Positions 1 through 9,280 of a stretch of DNA of 64,000 nucleotides are shown here, piece after piece. A program made the position numbers and the translations under genes. The DNA comes from Deinococcus sp. JMULE3 (GTDB lineage Bacteria > Deinococcota > Deinococci > Deinococcales > Deinococcaceae), in contig NZ_SGWE01000004.1 of the NCBI RefSeq assembly GCF_013337115.1, forward strand, positions 2,425,501 to 2,489,500, read 5' to 3'. Each line of letters starts with the position of its first letter. The first letter of the stretch is position 1. The notes under the pieces were generated by a model. The model saw only the letters and a program-made list of their open reading frames with translations, was not told where the DNA came from and did not search any database.

Positions 1-668
1 CGGCTGGCGAGTTCCGGCTCGTCGTTGCGGGTGGACAGGGCCTTCATGTTCGAGAAGCCCCCGATGGCAATCGGCGTGATGGCGGCCTCGCTGCCTCCGG
101 CGATCATGACGTCCGCCAGGCCCAGCTGGATGTACCGCGCCGCGTCCCCGATCGCGCCCGTACCCGTGGCGCAGGCGGTGACGACCGTGCTGCTCGGGCC
201 GGTCGCGCCGTAGCGCATCGCGACGTGCCCGGTGGCCATGTTCGCGATCATCATCGGGATGAACATGGGGCTGATGCGCCCCGCGCCGCGCGAGTGCAGC
301 ACCCCGGCCTGATCCTCGAAGGTCTTCACGCCGCCGATGCCGCTACCGATCACGGTGCCGGTGCGCTCGCCGCGCAGCTGCTCTTCGCTCAGGCCGCTGT
401 CCTGCACGGCCAGCTCCGCGCCCGCCAGGGCCAGCTGCACGTACCGGTCGAGTTTCTTCGCCTCGCGCGGATCCACGAACGCGGACAGGTCCTCGTTCAC
501 CTCACCGGCGATCTTGCTGGCGGTGTCCGCCGGGTCAAAGCGCGTGATGGTCGCAATCCCGCTCTTCCCGGCCCGCTGCGCCTGCGCGAACGCCTGCGCG
601 CCCACCCCGATGGGCGTGACCGGCCCCAGGCCCGTGATCACCACCCTTTTCAGTCCTGAAACACCCAC
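1..668 (-). CDS. fabF: FabF, 3-oxoacyl-ACP synthase II (3' end cut by window edge)
   Basis: Condensing enzyme that elongates acyl-ACP with malonyl-ACP in the cytosolic FAS II pathway. The visible N-terminal ~222 residues start VVITGLGPVTPIG and hold the TACATGTGAIGDA stretch, where the active-site cysteine of KAS II enzymes sits. The start is a GTG at 668-666, chosen because GGAGGG lies about 8 nt upstream and the protein begins at the expected place. It is downstream of acpP, as in many FAS II clusters. The C-terminal half with the two catalytic histidines lies outside the window. Confidence 0.93.
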   Translation of the reverse strand, partial: MGVSGLKRVVITGLGPVTPIGVGAQAFAQAQRAGKSGIATITRFDPADTASKIAGEVNEDLSAFVDPREAKKLDRYVQLALAGAELAVQDSGLSEEQLRGERTGTVIGSGIGGVKTFEDQAGVLHSRGAGRISPMFIPMMIANMATGHVAMRYGATGPSSTVVTACATGTGAIGDAARYIQLGLADVMIAGGSEAAITPIAIGGFSNMKALSTRNDEPELAS

Positions 669-899
669 TGGCTTCCCTCCTGACTGGGCGCGCCCACAGG
701 GGCCACCCGGAAAAAGTAGAGGCGGGAGGCGGATCTGTGCCCGCACCCCGCCCGCCCTACGTCCTGTGCGGACTTCTGCGGCGTCACTGAACTCCGCTCC
801 GGGCACTCCGGCAAACCGCGCCTGCGTGCCCTGCGCTGCGTTCAGCGCCGCCCTCTCCCTGCTCGCTCCGCTCGGGTCGGGCTGGCCCGACCGGGGAAG
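669..899. other. acpP-fabF intergenic spacer
   Basis: A 231-nt gap with no convincing gene on either strand. Its only clear structure is an 8-bp perfect stem (GGTCGGGC / GCCCGACC) at 875-892, directly downstream of acpP. It has no T-run, so it may be an RNA-processing or stabilising hairpin that lets acpP be expressed above fabF, or a weak terminator. Confidence 0.4.
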
Positions 900-1130
900 T
901 TACTGCTTGCTCTCGATGTAGTCGACAGCGGCCTGCACGGTGCGGATCGTCTCGGCGTCCTCATCGCTGATGGTGATGCCGAACTTGTCTTCCAGACCCA
1001 TGATCAGTTCCACGGTCTCCAGGCTGTCCGCGCCCAGGTCCTCCACGAAGCGGGCCTCGGGGCTCACCTTGTCGGCGTCGACACCCAGCTTGTCCACGAT
1101 CACGTCTTTCACATCATCAAAAGTTGCCAT
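900..1130 (-). CDS. acpP: Acyl carrier protein AcpP
   Basis: Small acidic carrier of growing acyl chains. It is 76 residues long, the usual length. Ser36 in the motif [12 protein letters not shown] is the 4'-phosphopantetheine attachment site. The ATG at 1130 is preceded by AGGAGGT with 8-nt spacing, one of the strongest ribosome binding sites in the window and consistent with high expression. It lies between fabG and fabF. Confidence 0.97.
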   Translation of the reverse strand: MATFDDVKDVIVDKLGVDADKVSPEARFVEDLGADSLETVELIMGLEDKFGITISDEDAETIRTVQAAVDYIESKQ

Positions 1131-1163
1131 GAGTTCGTACCTCCTGATACTGAAGTCTGCGCC

Positions 1164-1169
1164 AGTCTA
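1164..1169 (-). promoter_or_regulatory. Candidate acpP -10 box (TAGACT)
   Basis: On the minus strand TAGACT lies about 34 nt before the acpP ATG, far enough to leave a leader carrying the AGGAGGT site. The -35 region is weak. This would give acpP-fabF its own promoter in addition to readthrough from fabG. The assignment rests on similarity to the TAnnnT boxes elsewhere in this window. Confidence 0.4.
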
Positions 1170-1319
1170 CACGCGGCGCCCATGAGAGTCGGCTGATTTG
1201 AACAGGGTCCAAAGGACCGGAAAAAGGCGGGTATGACGCAGGGTCGGCACCGGGAGTTCCCTCGCGGACCGGTGTGGGTCGCCCTCGGGACCGGTGCCCT
1301 CAGGCGCCCTGAACCCCGT

Positions 1320-2065
<746 letters not shown>

Positions 2066-2069
<4 letters not shown>

Positions 2070-2623
2070 GGGATCTCCAGTGCTTGAGGCTTCAGTGCAG
2101 TCTGCACGCCCCGCAGGTGGTGCAGGTCGTGGTACAGGGTGAAGAAGGCCAGTTCGCGCGCACTCACGCGGCCCAGCAGGTCGTGCGGCAGGGCGCTGCG
2201 GTCCAGCCGGTCGTCCGGCCAGCGGGCCAGGGCTGCCCGCAGCGCCTGTGCGCCACGTGTGTATGCGTCCATGACCCCGGCGCGCACGGCCTCGCTGGGC
2301 GTGGTGTCCGGCGCGGGCACGTAGCGGGCCGGTGCGCGGCCCCCGGCAGCCAGCGCCGCGCGGTACGCGGCGACCAGTTCCGGGTAGGTTCGCGGCGTGT
2401 CAGGCCGTCCGAACAGGGCGCGCAGCGCGGGGCGGGGCACGAGCAGGCCCTGCGTGACGCGCCGGTGCGTGAGGGTCAGGTGCCGCAGGTGCGTGACCGG
2501 CGGCCAGCCTCCCGCCGGGGCCGCGAAGAACGTGTCCAGCGGGAGGCTCGCCGCGAACGTGACCCACTCGGCCTGGGCATTGGCCAGTCCGGTGAGGATC
2601 TCGTCGCGGCGGTGGGGGTTCAC
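2066..2623 (-). CDS. DinB-like four-helix protein inside the fab operon
   Basis: 185 residues. The pattern fits the DinB/YfiT four-helix superfamily: an early histidine in VTHLRHLTLTH and a later FFTLYHDLHHLRGVQ, where the metal-binding histidines of that family usually sit. The true start is the GTG at 2623, which overlaps the fabD stop as GTGA; the stop overlaps the fabG start as ATGA. The gene is therefore welded into the fab operon. DinB-family proteins are often metal-dependent thiol transferases, but no substrate can be named here. The longer open frame upstream is antisense-style noise over fabD. Confidence 0.8.
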
Positions 2624-3525
2624 AGCGTGAAGTCCTGGACCTGCGCGGCGGTGCCGACGTTGATGGTACGGGCGTCGGGCAGGATGCGCTTCACGAGGCC
2701 GGTCAGGACGGTGCCGGGGCCGAACTCGATGAACACGTCCGCACCTGCGGCGGCGAGGGACTGGATGGTCTCGACCCAGCGGACGGCCCCGGTGATCTGC
2801 TCGGTCAGCAGGCCGGGCAGGGCGGTGGGGTCGGTGTTCGGCTGCGCGGTGACGTTCGCATAGACGGGGAAGGCGGGGGGCGCGAACGCGGTCGTCTGGA
2901 GGTCCGGGGCGAGCCCGGCCGCGGCGGGGGCCATGAGGGGGCAGTGGAAGGGTGCGCTGACCTTCAGGGGGATGGCCTTCAGGCCGCGGGCTTTCAGGGC
3001 GGCGTTCGCGGCGTCCACGCCATCTTTCGTGCCGCTGATGACGGTCTGGGTGGGGGCGTTGAAGTTCGCGGGCTGTGCGCCCTCGGTCCCGGCGCAGACC
3101 TCGGCGACGACCGCCGGGTCGCCCATGACGGCGCTCATGGCGCCCGCGCCGACCGGCACGGCCGCCTGCATCAGTTCGCCGCGCTGGCGGGTCAGGCGCA
3201 GCGCGTCCCCGAGGCTCAGGGCGTCGGCGGCGACCAGCGCGGAGTATTCGCCCAGCGAGTGCCCGGCGGCGAACGCGGGCGTCAGGCCGGTCTGCGCTCG
3301 CCACGCGTGGTACGCGGCGACGCTCGCGGCAACCAGTGCCGGCTGCTGGTTGGCGGTCAGGGTCAGGTCCTCCAGCGGGCCGGATTCGATCACGGCGCGC
3401 AGGCCCGGCAGGACGTGCTCGACCTGGGTGTACACCTCGGCCGCCTCGGGGAACGCGGCGGTCAGGTCGGCGCCCATGCCGACGCTGTGCGAGCCCTGAC
3501 CGGGAAACAGTGCGGCGATCTTCAT
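2620..3525 (-). CDS. fabD: FabD, malonyl-CoA:ACP transacylase
   Basis: Loads malonyl groups onto ACP for FabH and FabF. The sequence starts MKIAALFPGQGSHSVGMG, the canonical FabD opening. The nucleophile is Ser90 in GHSLGEYSAL and the histidine of the dyad lies in APFHCPLM. About 301 residues, normal length. The ATG at 3525 overlaps the fabH stop as ATGA; the open frame runs further upstream, but only this start gives the family N-terminus. Confidence 0.95.
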   Translation of the reverse strand: MKIAALFPGQGSHSVGMGADLTAAFPEAAEVYTQVEHVLPGLRAVIESGPLEDLTLTANQQPALVAASVAAYHAWRAQTGLTPAFAAGHSLGEYSALVAADALSLGDALRLTRQRGELMQAAVPVGAGAMSAVMGDPAVVAEVCAGTEGAQPANFNAPTQTVISGTKDGVDAANAALKARGLKAIPLKVSAPFHCPLMAPAAAGLAPDLQTTAFAPPAFPVYANVTAQPNTDPTALPGLLTEQITGAVRWVETIQSLAAAGADVFIEFGPGTVLTGLVKRILPDARTINVGTAAQVQDFTL

Positions 3526-4571
3526 GCGGTCACCTCCGCCTGCTGGGCATTGCTCTCGGCTTGCAGGCTGGGCGCGCCGCCCCACCACTTCATGGTGCCC
3601 GCCACCCAGCTCAGGCCGCCGCCGAACGCGATCAGCAGGAGCTGCTGCCCGTCCGTGATCTGCCCGGCGTCCACGCCTTCACGCAGCACGAGCGGCACGG
3701 TCGCGGAACTGGTGTTCCCGTAACGGTCGAGGTTCACGATGGTCTTGTTCATGGGCAGCCCGAAGCGCTCCATGGCGGCCTCGATGATCCGCACGTTCGC
3801 CTGGTGCGGGATGACCCAGTCCACGTCGGCGGTGGTCAGGCCGCTCTTGGCGAGGACCTGCGTGCCGCTGTCGCCCAGGACGCGCACGGCGAACTTGAAG
3901 ACCTCGCGGCCGTTCATGCCGACCGACTCGCCCATGGGGAACCCGCCCGGCAGCTGGGGGGCGGCGCAGCGCAGGTACAGGCTGGACCCACCGTTCCCGT
4001 CGGCGCCCATGATGAAGTCCTGGAAGCCGTACCCGGCGGGCACCGGGCCGACCACGGCGGCGCCCGCGCCGTCCCCGAAGAGGATGGCGGTGTTGCGGTC
4101 GTTCTGGTCCACGACCTTGCTCAGCGCCTCGGCGCCCACCACGAGCACGCGCCGGGCGCTGCCCGCGAGGATCAGGCCCTGCGCGACGCTCAGGGCGTAC
4201 ACGAAGCCGCTGCACGCGGTGCTCAGGTCGAAGGCGGCCGCGCCGGTCAGGCCGACCTGCATGCCGATCAGCGCGGCGGTGGACGGCATCAGCGCGTCGG
4301 GGCTGACGGTGGCGCAGATGACGGCGTCCACGTCCTGCAGCGCCTGCGGGTCGCGGCGCAGCATGTCGCGCACGGCGCCGACGCCCACGTCGCTGGTGTA
4401 CTCGTCCGGCGCGCTGAAGCGGCGTTCGCGGATGCCGGTGCGGGACTCGATCCAGTCGGCGTTGGTGTCCATGCGGGCCTCGAAGTCGCTGTTCGGCACG
4501 ACGCGTTCGGGGACGTACATGCCCAGCGCCGTGATGCCCAGCGTGGGCCGGGTGGGGGAGGGGTCGCTCAT
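3522..4571 (-). CDS. fabH: FabH, 3-oxoacyl-ACP synthase III
   Basis: Starts fatty acid synthesis by condensing acyl-CoA with malonyl-ACP; in organisms rich in branched fatty acids FabH also sets chain type. 349 residues. Cys120 lies in DLSTACSGFVYAL, the histidine in VIPHQANVRI and the asparagine in YGNTSSAT, completing the Cys-His-Asn triad. There is no Shine-Dalgarno sequence. A TACGGT box six nt before the ATG suggests a leaderless transcript. First gene of the operon, directly below a perfect palindrome. Confidence 0.95.
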   Translation of the reverse strand: MSDPSPTRPTLGITALGMYVPERVVPNSDFEARMDTNADWIESRTGIRERRFSAPDEYTSDVGVGAVRDMLRRDPQALQDVDAVICATVSPDALMPSTAALIGMQVGLTGAAAFDLSTACSGFVYALSVAQGLILAGSARRVLVVGAEALSKVVDQNDRNTAILFGDGAGAAVVGPVPAGYGFQDFIMGADGNGGSSLYLRCAAPQLPGGFPMGESVGMNGREVFKFAVRVLGDSGTQVLAKSGLTTADVDWVIPHQANVRIIEAAMERFGLPMNKTIVNLDRYGNTSSATVPLVLREGVDAGQITDGQQLLLIAFGGGLSWVAGTMKWWGGAPSLQAESNAQQAEVTA

Positions 4572-4590
4572 GGGGGCACCGTAGCATTCT

Positions 4591-4606
4591 TTGAACGGCC
4601 GTTCAA
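4591..4606. promoter_or_regulatory. Perfect 16-bp palindrome over the fabH promoter, likely repressor operator
   Basis: TTGAACGGCCGTTCAA reads the same on both strands. On the minus strand its first six bases can serve as the -35 (TTGAAC), followed after 17 nt by TACGGT, six nt before the fabH ATG. A protein bound here would block the promoter. The form and half-site (TGAACG) resemble operators of TetR-family fatty-acid regulators, but no regulator gene is visible nearby. Confidence 0.65.
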
Positions 4607-4820
4607 TGAATTGAGTTCAGATTTTGGTGGCGTGCAGACCGGCGGCGGGTGCCCTGCCCACCGCCATCTGCACCGAGGGGCGCGAGAACCCGCAACAGGA
4701 CGCACTCCGGCGTGCAGCAGCCGGGCGTGACCTCCACCCGGCCCCGCAACAGAGGAGCGCATCCTTCTCCCGACGGGCGGGCCACCATCCACCTTCGCCT
4801 CGTCCGTTCACGGACAGCAG

Positions 4821-4853
4821 AAAAGCCGGGGCGCTCCCGCAGGAACGCCCCGG
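4821..4853 (-). terminator. Rho-independent terminator of tig
   Basis: On the minus strand, just past the tig stop, a 9-bp GC stem (GCCGGGGCG / CGCCCCGGC, extended by TCC/GGA) is followed by TTTTCTG. It has a classic terminator shape. Confidence 0.8.
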
Positions 4854-4867
4854 CCCTTCACGCGGGA

Positions 4868-6163
4868 TTACTCCGCGCTCTGCTCTTCGGTTTCGGTGCT
4901 CTCGGCGGCCTCGCTGCCTTCGCTCTTCGCGCCGGACAGCTGGGCGATGGCCTGCTGCAGGCCCTTCTCGCGCACGAGGCTGATGTAGTACGAGTTGATG
5001 CCGTTCGGCCCGAGCTGCTTGCTCAGTTCGGCAGGGGTCAGGCCGTTGGCCTGCGCCAGGGCGTTCATGGTCTGGTTGAACTCGGCGTCGCTGACCTGCA
5101 CCTTCAGGTCCTCGGCCAGTTTCTCCAGCACCAGGTCACGCTTCACGCGGCTCTCGGCGTTCTTGCCCAGGTCAGCCATGAAGTCGTCCAGCTTGCCCTG
5201 CTCCTGCATGAACGCCTCGTACTCGCCCCACTTGACGCCCTGGCGGCCCAGGTCGTCCTTGATCTCTTCCAGCATGCCCTCGCGGCGGCGGTCCAGCAGT
5301 GCCTGGGGAATGTCGGCTTCCATGCCGTCGATCAGCGCGGTGATGAACTCCTCGCGGCGGGCGGCTTCGCCTTCCTGCTGCGCGCGGCGCTCCAGTTCAC
5401 CTTTCAGGTCGCCCCTGAGGCGCTCCAGGGACTCGAAGTTCAGGCTGCTCGCGAACGCGTCGTCGAGGTCCTGCAGCTGCTTGGTCTTCACGTCCACGAC
5501 CTTGACGGTCACGGTGTGCTCGGCGTGCTCGTGGTCGCCGTGGCTGTGCGCGGGCACGGTGATCTCCACGGTGTCGCCCTTTGCCTTGCCGACCAGCGCG
5601 TCACGGACGTGCGCCTCGGCGACATCCAGGTACACGGGGTACGTGCCGCCATCTTCGCCTTCTTCCTCGATGGTCACCTGGTCGCCGGCCTCGATGGGAC
5701 GCTCGACGCTCTCGAAGGTGGCGTTGCGTTCGCGCAGGTCGTTCAGGGTGCGCTCGAGCACCTCGTCGGTGATCTCGGGCGCGGCGGCGCTGAGGCTCAG
5801 GCCGCTCCAGTCCGCGAGTTTCACTTCGGGGTACGTCTCGCCCTTCACGGTGAACTCGAACGTCTGGCCGCTGGCCAGGGTCTGCGGCTCGATGCTGGCG
5901 TCCACGAGGCTGAGTTTCAGTTCGCGGGCGGCCTGGGTGTAGTGGGTTTCCAGCAGGCGGTCACGGACTTCCTGCTCGACGTAGCCCTTGCCCACGCGAC
6001 CTTCGATGACCTTGCGGGGAGCCTTGCCGGGGCGGAAGCCGGGCACGCGCACGTCGCGCGCCAGACCGGCCCACACCTGGTCGTAGGCGCGGTTCACTTC
6101 GGCGGCGGGCACCGACACCTTGAATTCCACCTTGTTGCCTTCTCTGCTGATCAGCTCTGCCAT
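4868..6163 (-). CDS. tig: Trigger factor, ribosome-associated chaperone
   Basis: Binds L23 at the ribosome exit tunnel and shields nascent chains; the middle domain is an FKBP-type prolyl isomerase. 431 residues, normal size. The ribosome-docking signature PGFRPGKAP lies at about 41-49, followed by the PPIase domain at roughly 155-240 and a long helical C-terminal domain; the tail is acidic. The ATG at 6163 has GGGAG upstream and begins MAELISREGNKVEFKV, as expected. The open frame extends further upstream but without family sequence. A TATCAT box about 140 nt upstream may be the -10. Confidence 0.95.
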   Translation of the reverse strand: MAELISREGNKVEFKVSVPAAEVNRAYDQVWAGLARDVRVPGFRPGKAPRKVIEGRVGKGYVEQEVRDRLLETHYTQAARELKLSLVDASIEPQTLASGQTFEFTVKGETYPEVKLADWSGLSLSAAAPEITDEVLERTLNDLRERNATFESVERPIEAGDQVTIEEEGEDGGTYPVYLDVAEAHVRDALVGKAKGDTVEITVPAHSHGDHEHAEHTVTVKVVDVKTKQLQDLDDAFASSLNFESLERLRGDLKGELERRAQQEGEAARREEFITALIDGMEADIPQALLDRRREGMLEEIKDDLGRQGVKWGEYEAFMQEQGKLDDFMADLGKNAESRVKRDLVLEKLAEDLKVQVSDAEFNQTMNALAQANGLTPAELSKQLGPNGINSYYISLVREKGLQQAIAQLSGAKSEGSEAAESTETEEQSAE

Positions 6164-6392
6164 TGGGTCTCCCGTCTGCGCCGCTTCCCCGGCCCCCGGT
6201 TCAGGGGTGCGGGCGGTCGCGGCGCGTTCCTCTGTTGAATCTGCCCTGCCGCTCACCGGCGCCCCACCACTGCGGGGGCCTGGGCGCGACATGCCGCCGA
6301 GCATGATAGTGCATTTACGCGCAGTGGGCAGGGAGACGGGGCAGAGCAGAGCGGCGGCCCCTGCCCGCTGTGGGTGAGACCGCCGCTCTGAG

Positions 6393-6462
<70 letters not shown>

Positions 6463-6553
6463 TCAAAAACGCTCTCCCTTCCTAGCGCCACTTTTCACCC
6501 TCCGGGGTTCTCCACGCTTCACGTAGTCTGCTGCGCTTACCGGGAGCACAGCG

Positions 6554-7429
6554 ATGAACGTACAGGAAGCGATCCTTGAGTTTCAGCGTGACCACAAGGC
6601 ACGGGGTAGTACCCCACGCACCGTAAAGTGGTACGGCGACACCCTTTTCAGGCTTTTGCGTGAGCACCTCACAGCGTCTGTCGAATCTCTCACCCCATTT
6701 GCGCTCTCACGCGCCGTGAATGTGGCAGCCGAGCGTGGAGTGAGGGCAGCGACCCTCGCCAACTACGACAGGGCTTTACGGGGCTTTACAGCGTGGTTGC
6801 ACGGGGTTGAGCTTCTTCCACGCGACCCCATGAAAGGCCGGAAGCGCCCAAAGGTGCAATGGCAGATCAAGCAGATTGCCACGTCAGAGGAAGTGCGCAG
6901 GTTGTTTGAAGTCGCTCGCCGTGACCAAAGGTATGCAGAGCGCAACTGCGCCATTCTCGCGCTATTGATCGGCTCAGGCTTACGCGCTGGCGAGGTTGCC
7001 TCACTCCGACTGGCAGACGTGGATTGGCAGGACAGCGCCGTGAAGGTGTCTGGTAAGACGGGAGCACGCTTGGTCCCAATTGACCGAACGACGCTGCGCC
7101 TCCTGCGCCGATATGTCACCCACGGCAGGCGTGGCAGCCATCCCAACGTCTTTCTTTACAACGGCAGAGCCATCACGGGTCGAACAATCACGTTGCTGAT
7201 TACCCGAATGAGTGACCGTGCTGGCTTTCAGCGCCGGATCACGCCTCACCTGCTGCGCCACACGGCAGCCACGGTTTACCTCAGGAATGGGGGTGATGTG
7301 GCAAGCCTCAGGCGCATTCTCGGGCACTCCACGCTGGCAACGACAGCGCTCTACCTGCACCTTGTGCCCGAAGATCTTCAGAGCAAGCTAGAGCGCTTCT
7401 CCCCCCTCGCTGCTGCTGGCGTCCGTTAA
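6554..7429 (+). CDS. Tyrosine recombinase (island integrase)
   Basis: 291 residues. An N-terminal SAM-like/core-binding domain covers roughly 1-95. The catalytic domain follows, with Arg144 (GLRAGE), Lys in KVSGKTGARL, His232-Leu-Leu-Arg235, His258 in LGHSTL and the nucleophile Tyr267 (ALYLHL). All catalytic residues are present, so the enzyme looks intact. It starts 94 bp from the displaced att copy and reads into the island. A GGGAG lies upstream of the ATG. It ends in TAA. It belongs to the XerC/D-like phage integrase group, and excision of the island is its likely job. Confidence 0.92.
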   Translation: MNVQEAILEFQRDHKARGSTPRTVKWYGDTLFRLLREHLTASVESLTPFALSRAVNVAAERGVRAATLANYDRALRGFTAWLHGVELLPRDPMKGRKRPKVQWQIKQIATSEEVRRLFEVARRDQRYAERNCAILALLIGSGLRAGEVASLRLADVDWQDSAVKVSGKTGARLVPIDRTTLRLLRRYVTHGRRGSHPNVFLYNGRAITGRTITLLITRMSDRAGFQRRITPHLLRHTAATVYLRNGGDVASLRRILGHSTLATTALYLHLVPEDLQSKLERFSPLAAAGVR

Positions 7430-7448
7430 GTCGTCGTATCCTATACGC

Positions 7449-7589
7449 ATGTAGAAGAACATTCGCCTTGAAATTCGCCTTGACCAGAGTTCACACGATC
7501 TCCTCTAGCACCTCGCTCTCGTGAATGGGCAGTCGTTGGCAGAGGCCGTACGGCAGGCGATTAGGGCAGCACACAGACGGCTCAAGTAA
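7449..7589 (+). CDS. Ribbon-helix-helix-like small protein with two in-frame TAG codons
   Basis: Reading TAG (codons 2 and 20) as an amino acid gives 46 residues: M-x-KNIRLEIRLDQSSHDLL-x-HLALVNGQSLAEAVRQAI and a basic tail, ending in TAA. The strand-helix-helix pattern is that of Arc/CopG-type DNA-binding proteins, and glutamine fits both TAG sites. TATCCT six nt before the ATG suggests a leaderless transcript, and a clear terminator follows. It could regulate the island. Under the standard code it would stop after Met1. Whether it is decoded or dead cannot be settled from sequence. Confidence 0.6.
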
Positions 7590-7595
7590 TAGCTT

Positions 7596-7621
7596 CCCCT
7601 CCGTTCAGGAGGGGCTTTTTT
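7596..7621 (+). terminator. Rho-independent terminator after the RHH-like gene
   Basis: A perfect 7-bp stem (CCCCTCC / GGAGGGG) with a GTTCA loop, then C and six T. It ends the transcript six nt after the TAA of the RHH-like gene, which supports that gene as a real transcription unit. Confidence 0.85.
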
Positions 7622-7701
7622 GGGAGTCTGACTACGGTGAAATTCCGTGCCACAATCCATTGTCACGCCCTGCACCCACACAGGCAGCGACAGAGGTAAA
7701 T

Positions 7702-8007
7702 ATGAAAAACACCAGCTATGACGCAGAAAAGGCTCAGTCGGTGATTCGGTAGGCGCTGAGATACCGGGACTTCCATCGAACCGTGGACGCAATCAGCACA
7801 CTGGAACGGTGTCTGCGCTACCTCCCGGCAGCAACGGAGGGCGTGGAGAGGGGAGCTGAGGGCGAGCGTGGAATCTGGCGCACCCGTCTGAGCAGAGCGA
7901 TTCGGCACCTTTGGAACGCTGAGCCTGACCAAGCAAGGCAGGAAATCGAGCGAGTGATGCACGAGTGGCGTCTTGAATGCGCTGTGCAGGATGGGAGGGG
8001 AGTATGA
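7702..8007 (+). CDS. Unknown 101-residue protein with one in-frame TAG (amber cluster gene 2)
   Basis: The ATG at 7702 follows AGAGGT with good spacing. The frame runs 101 codons to a TGA at 8005-8007 and is broken only by TAG at codon 17 (7750-7752). The product is helical and charged, with the stretch ISTLERCLRYLPAATEG and a C-terminal helix near QARQEIERVMHEW. No family is recognised. Its stop overlaps the next start as ATGA. A weak promoter (CTGACT, 17 nt, CACAAT) may lie near 7631-7659. If TAG ends translation, only 16 residues would be made. Confidence 0.5.
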
Positions 8008-8870
8008 CTCCTCGCTACATCTACGGTGCCGAGCACTAGCGCACACTCCCCGAATTCACCAGATCACTGGACTGGTTCAAGATGCCCCTCGCGTAGAAGC
8101 TGGCGAGGCTAGAAGCGCATGCACTTGCCTGCCCTGAGGATGTGCCTACGCGCCGGGAGATCGAACGGCTAGAACGACTGGACAGTCCCACGCAGTTACC
8201 TGAAGCGCTCCGATAGGAGACTGCCAACTTCTTAGCAGCGTTCGATCTGGCATTTACCACAGGCGATGTAGAGCGCTTGAAGGAACTTGCCAGAGCTTAG
8301 CCACGCCTGCGAGCACGCCACAAGGCGATCGGCTCAAGCGAGCGCTTCGATTTTGACAGGGTGACGGGCGAAGTCATCGAACGCTGTGCCTAGCCCATCC
8401 TCACGATGGCTGGCGTGCTTGGGCGATTACCTCTGGTGCTTGGTTTTGAGGACCGTGCAGAGGAATACTCCACGCGAGACTTCACCGTGAATCTGCACGG
8501 CGTGGGGGATGTGGACGGAGATTCCAAAGTGACCTTCGGACGGAGCATCGTGCTTGAGATGAGCACGCGTACCAAAGAGTAGGGATGGTTTGTGCGAATG
8601 CCGGATGGGGAATGCATCCTGTCTGCTCGTTTTGGGTCGGATGGGCCGGAACTGCTGTGGGTGCCCGTAAACGCTTTGCGTAAAGTCCAGAGTGATGGCG
8701 TGCCGTGGTACATAGCGAACCGGATCACCGACAGTCAAGGGCGTGATCGAGTGCCGGATGGCAAAGGGGGAATAATCAATCTCCTGCCACCACACAAGGT
8801 TAGTAAGATCCCTGAAACTGTAAATTTAAATGAGGCATGGCAAGAATGCGCGCGTCTTGGCTTATTATAA
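8004..8870 (+). CDS. Unknown 288-residue protein with six in-frame TAG codons (amber cluster gene 3)
   Basis: The ATG at 8004 overlaps the previous stop (ATGA) and follows GGGAGGGG. The frame is continuous for 289 codons to TAA at 8868-8870 if TAG is read through. TAG occurs at codons 12, 31, 71, 99, 130 and 193, and no TAA or TGA occurs inside. Codons one transition away from TGA or TAA are intact, including seven CGA and two CAA. The N-terminal half is helical; the C-terminal third (WFVRMPDGECILSARFG onward) looks like a beta-rich domain. No family is recognised. Function unknown. Confidence 0.5.
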
Positions 8871-9280
8871 AAGTAGACGGAAAGGGGCTGATTGATTGCG
8901 ATATTGCCGGAAATGACGCAAAACTTGCGAAATAGAATTAGCCCACGCAACTATATAGACGTATTTGTCTATAAGTAAATATGTATGACCGTAGAGCACG
9001 CACTTTTCTCACATGGTGCGCGTGGGTAATTCGGGGGGTGGGGGTGCAGTCAGGGCACCCCCTCAAATGAGCGTGGCGCTCGGGGTGGATCGGCGCGAGG
9101 GCAAGGGCGTGGGCATGCAGAAGAGATGCGCCACGTTTCACACTTGCAAAAATCTGGAGCCTTGAGGCGAGGGTGAGCCTTGGGTGGGGCACAGTGGAGG
9201 AGGGCGACCCTGGCACATTTGCGCCTACTTAATGCCTTCCTCTGTGGAAGAATTATGCCGAAGTCAATATGGGAGGCGAA
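8871..9280. other. Island non-coding stretch with inverted repeats
   Basis: 410 nt without a supported gene. It holds a 7-bp inverted repeat TATAGAC-GTATTT-GTCTATA at 8954-8973 and an 8-bp stem GGGGGTGC / GCACCCCC at 9040-9062 without a T-run. The part after about 9220 becomes AT-rich and presumably carries the promoter of the DUF262 gene. No tRNA-like fold, and in particular no suppressor tRNA, was found here by eye. Confidence 0.4.

Larger units (their letters stand above)
4572..4867. other. fabH-tig intergenic region
   Basis: 296 nt between the fabH start and the tig stop. It contains the fabH promoter and palindrome at one end and the tig terminator at the other. The middle (about 4620-4800) has open frames on both strands, but none has family-like sequence or a convincing start. 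Confidence 0.5.
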
